DNA from: Paenibacillus qinlingensis
Lineage (GTDB): Bacteria > Bacillota > Bacilli > Paenibacillales > NBRC-103111
Direction of reading: 5' to 3'
Assembly (NCBI RefSeq): GCF_013204845.1
Contig: NZ_JABMKY010000006.1
Location: 1-64,000 of the forward strand
DNA length: 64,000 nucleotides
In this document: in pieces, positions 63,526 through 64,000 of the stretch
How the letters are laid out: every line of letters begins with the position of its first letter
Position numbering within the stretch: position 1 is the stretch's first letter
Notes under the pieces: model-generated
What the model was told of the DNA's origin: nothing
The model's database searches: none
Seen by the model: only the letters and a program-made list of their open reading frames with translations
Position numbers and translations under genes: made by a program

Positions 63526-64000
63526 TTGAACATTATTGAAGAAGCATATAGACAATCCATTCATGTAGTAGAGCAGTGCATGCATGCAATAGGTGCAAAG
63601 GCATCTGCATTATCTGAGGGGTATAACCAGGTATTTGCAAGGGATAGTATTATTACTTTTTTAGGCGCATCCTTAGTGGAAAATGAGGTGTTTAAAAATT
63701 CCTTTAGGAACACGCTAGACACGCTTTCTAAGTATCAATCTAGGCTTGGCATGATCCCATTATCTGTTGACGTCAATAAGCCGGGGATTGAGTCGTCCCA
63801 AGGAGCTGTAGACAGTAACCCATGGTATGTCATAGGGCATGGAGTCTACTACAAGCGATATAAGGATATGGATTTTCTTAGAAGGAATCTGGAATCCATA
63901 AAGAAAGCAATGCTCTGGCTTGAATATCAGGACAGCAACAATTGCGGTTTGCTCGAGGTCCAAGAAGCTGCGGACTGGGGAGACTTGTATGCAAACAGAG
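63526..64000 (+). CDS. (alpha/alpha)6-barrel glycosidase-like protein, cut by window edge
   Basis: The first 158 residues are visible from a TTG at 63526 with GGTGGAGG before it. The blocks YNQVFARDSIITFLGASLVE, NPWYVIGHGVYYK and EVQEAADWGDLYANR are typical of amylo-1,6-glucosidase or GH100/GH63-like (alpha/alpha)6 enzymes, where ARDS and WGD carry acid groups. There is no signal peptide, so it would cleave the imported oligosaccharide in the cytoplasm. The C-terminus lies outside the window. Confidence 0.75.
   Translation, partial: MNIIEEAYRQSIHVVEQCMHAIGAKASALSEGYNQVFARDSIITFLGASLVENEVFKNSFRNTLDTLSKYQSRLGMIPLSVDVNKPGIESSQGAVDSNPWYVIGHGVYYKRYKDMDFLRRNLESIKKAMLWLEYQDSNNCGLLEVQEAADWGDLYANR

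Overview
The window reads as a Paenibacillus-type (Bacillota, Paenibacillaceae) chromosome. The evidence is gene content: yhaO-yhaN, yqhG-yqhH beside lipM, yqzE, class II B12-dependent ribonucleotide reductase, several Lpl-type carbohydrate ABC transporters with AraC or YesMN regulators, many GGAGG ribosome sites and frequent TTG/GTG starts. No species can be named from sequence alone.

Positions 1-20475 are mostly housekeeping genes: the end of an IS3-family element, a diguanylate cyclase, a glycosyltransferase, the YhaO/YhaN DNA-repair pair, small membrane proteins, DedA, xanthine phosphoribosyltransferase, CbiZ, tRNA-Leu(CAG), a Bax-inhibitor-1-like protein, YqzE and YqhG/YqhH. LipM follows at 20485. 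Positions 21380-30266 hold a carbohydrate locus: two permeases, a binding protein, a membrane-bound AraC regulator and a secreted beta-helix protein. Positions 30603-33538 hold a TrpXYZ-like ABC operon that has decayed (frameshifted permease, binding protein without signal peptide). D-amino-acid transaminase and NrdJ are divergent around a LexA-like palindrome.

Positions 37342-39945 are a gene graveyard: tniQ and tniB transposition remnants, a SigK-like sigma-factor fragment and an ABC-ATPase fragment. The most striking locus follows on the minus strand (45314-40113): a 47-bp perfect palindrome over a sigma-A promoter, a cyclic-di-GMP-I riboswitch with its terminator, a membrane chemoreceptor (MCP) and, 84 bp further, a one-module A-PCP-reductase NRPS. 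Cyclic di-GMP may therefore gate both a chemoreceptor and synthesis of a small aldehyde or alcohol from an amino acid. Positions 45315-49600 are gene-poor, with a SMI1/KNR4 pseudogene and a few small or unknown ORFs. A polysaccharide deacetylase and a sensor-like protein paired with a soluble MCP follow.

Positions 53648-64000 form a second saccharide system on the plus strand: CehA/McbA-type metallohydrolase, response regulator, sensor kinase, two permeases, binding protein, histidine phosphatase and a glycosidase-like protein cut by the window edge. Neither saccharide locus encodes an ATPase, so both probably share an MsmX-like ATPase encoded elsewhere. Product names rest on recognised motifs; no database search was run.
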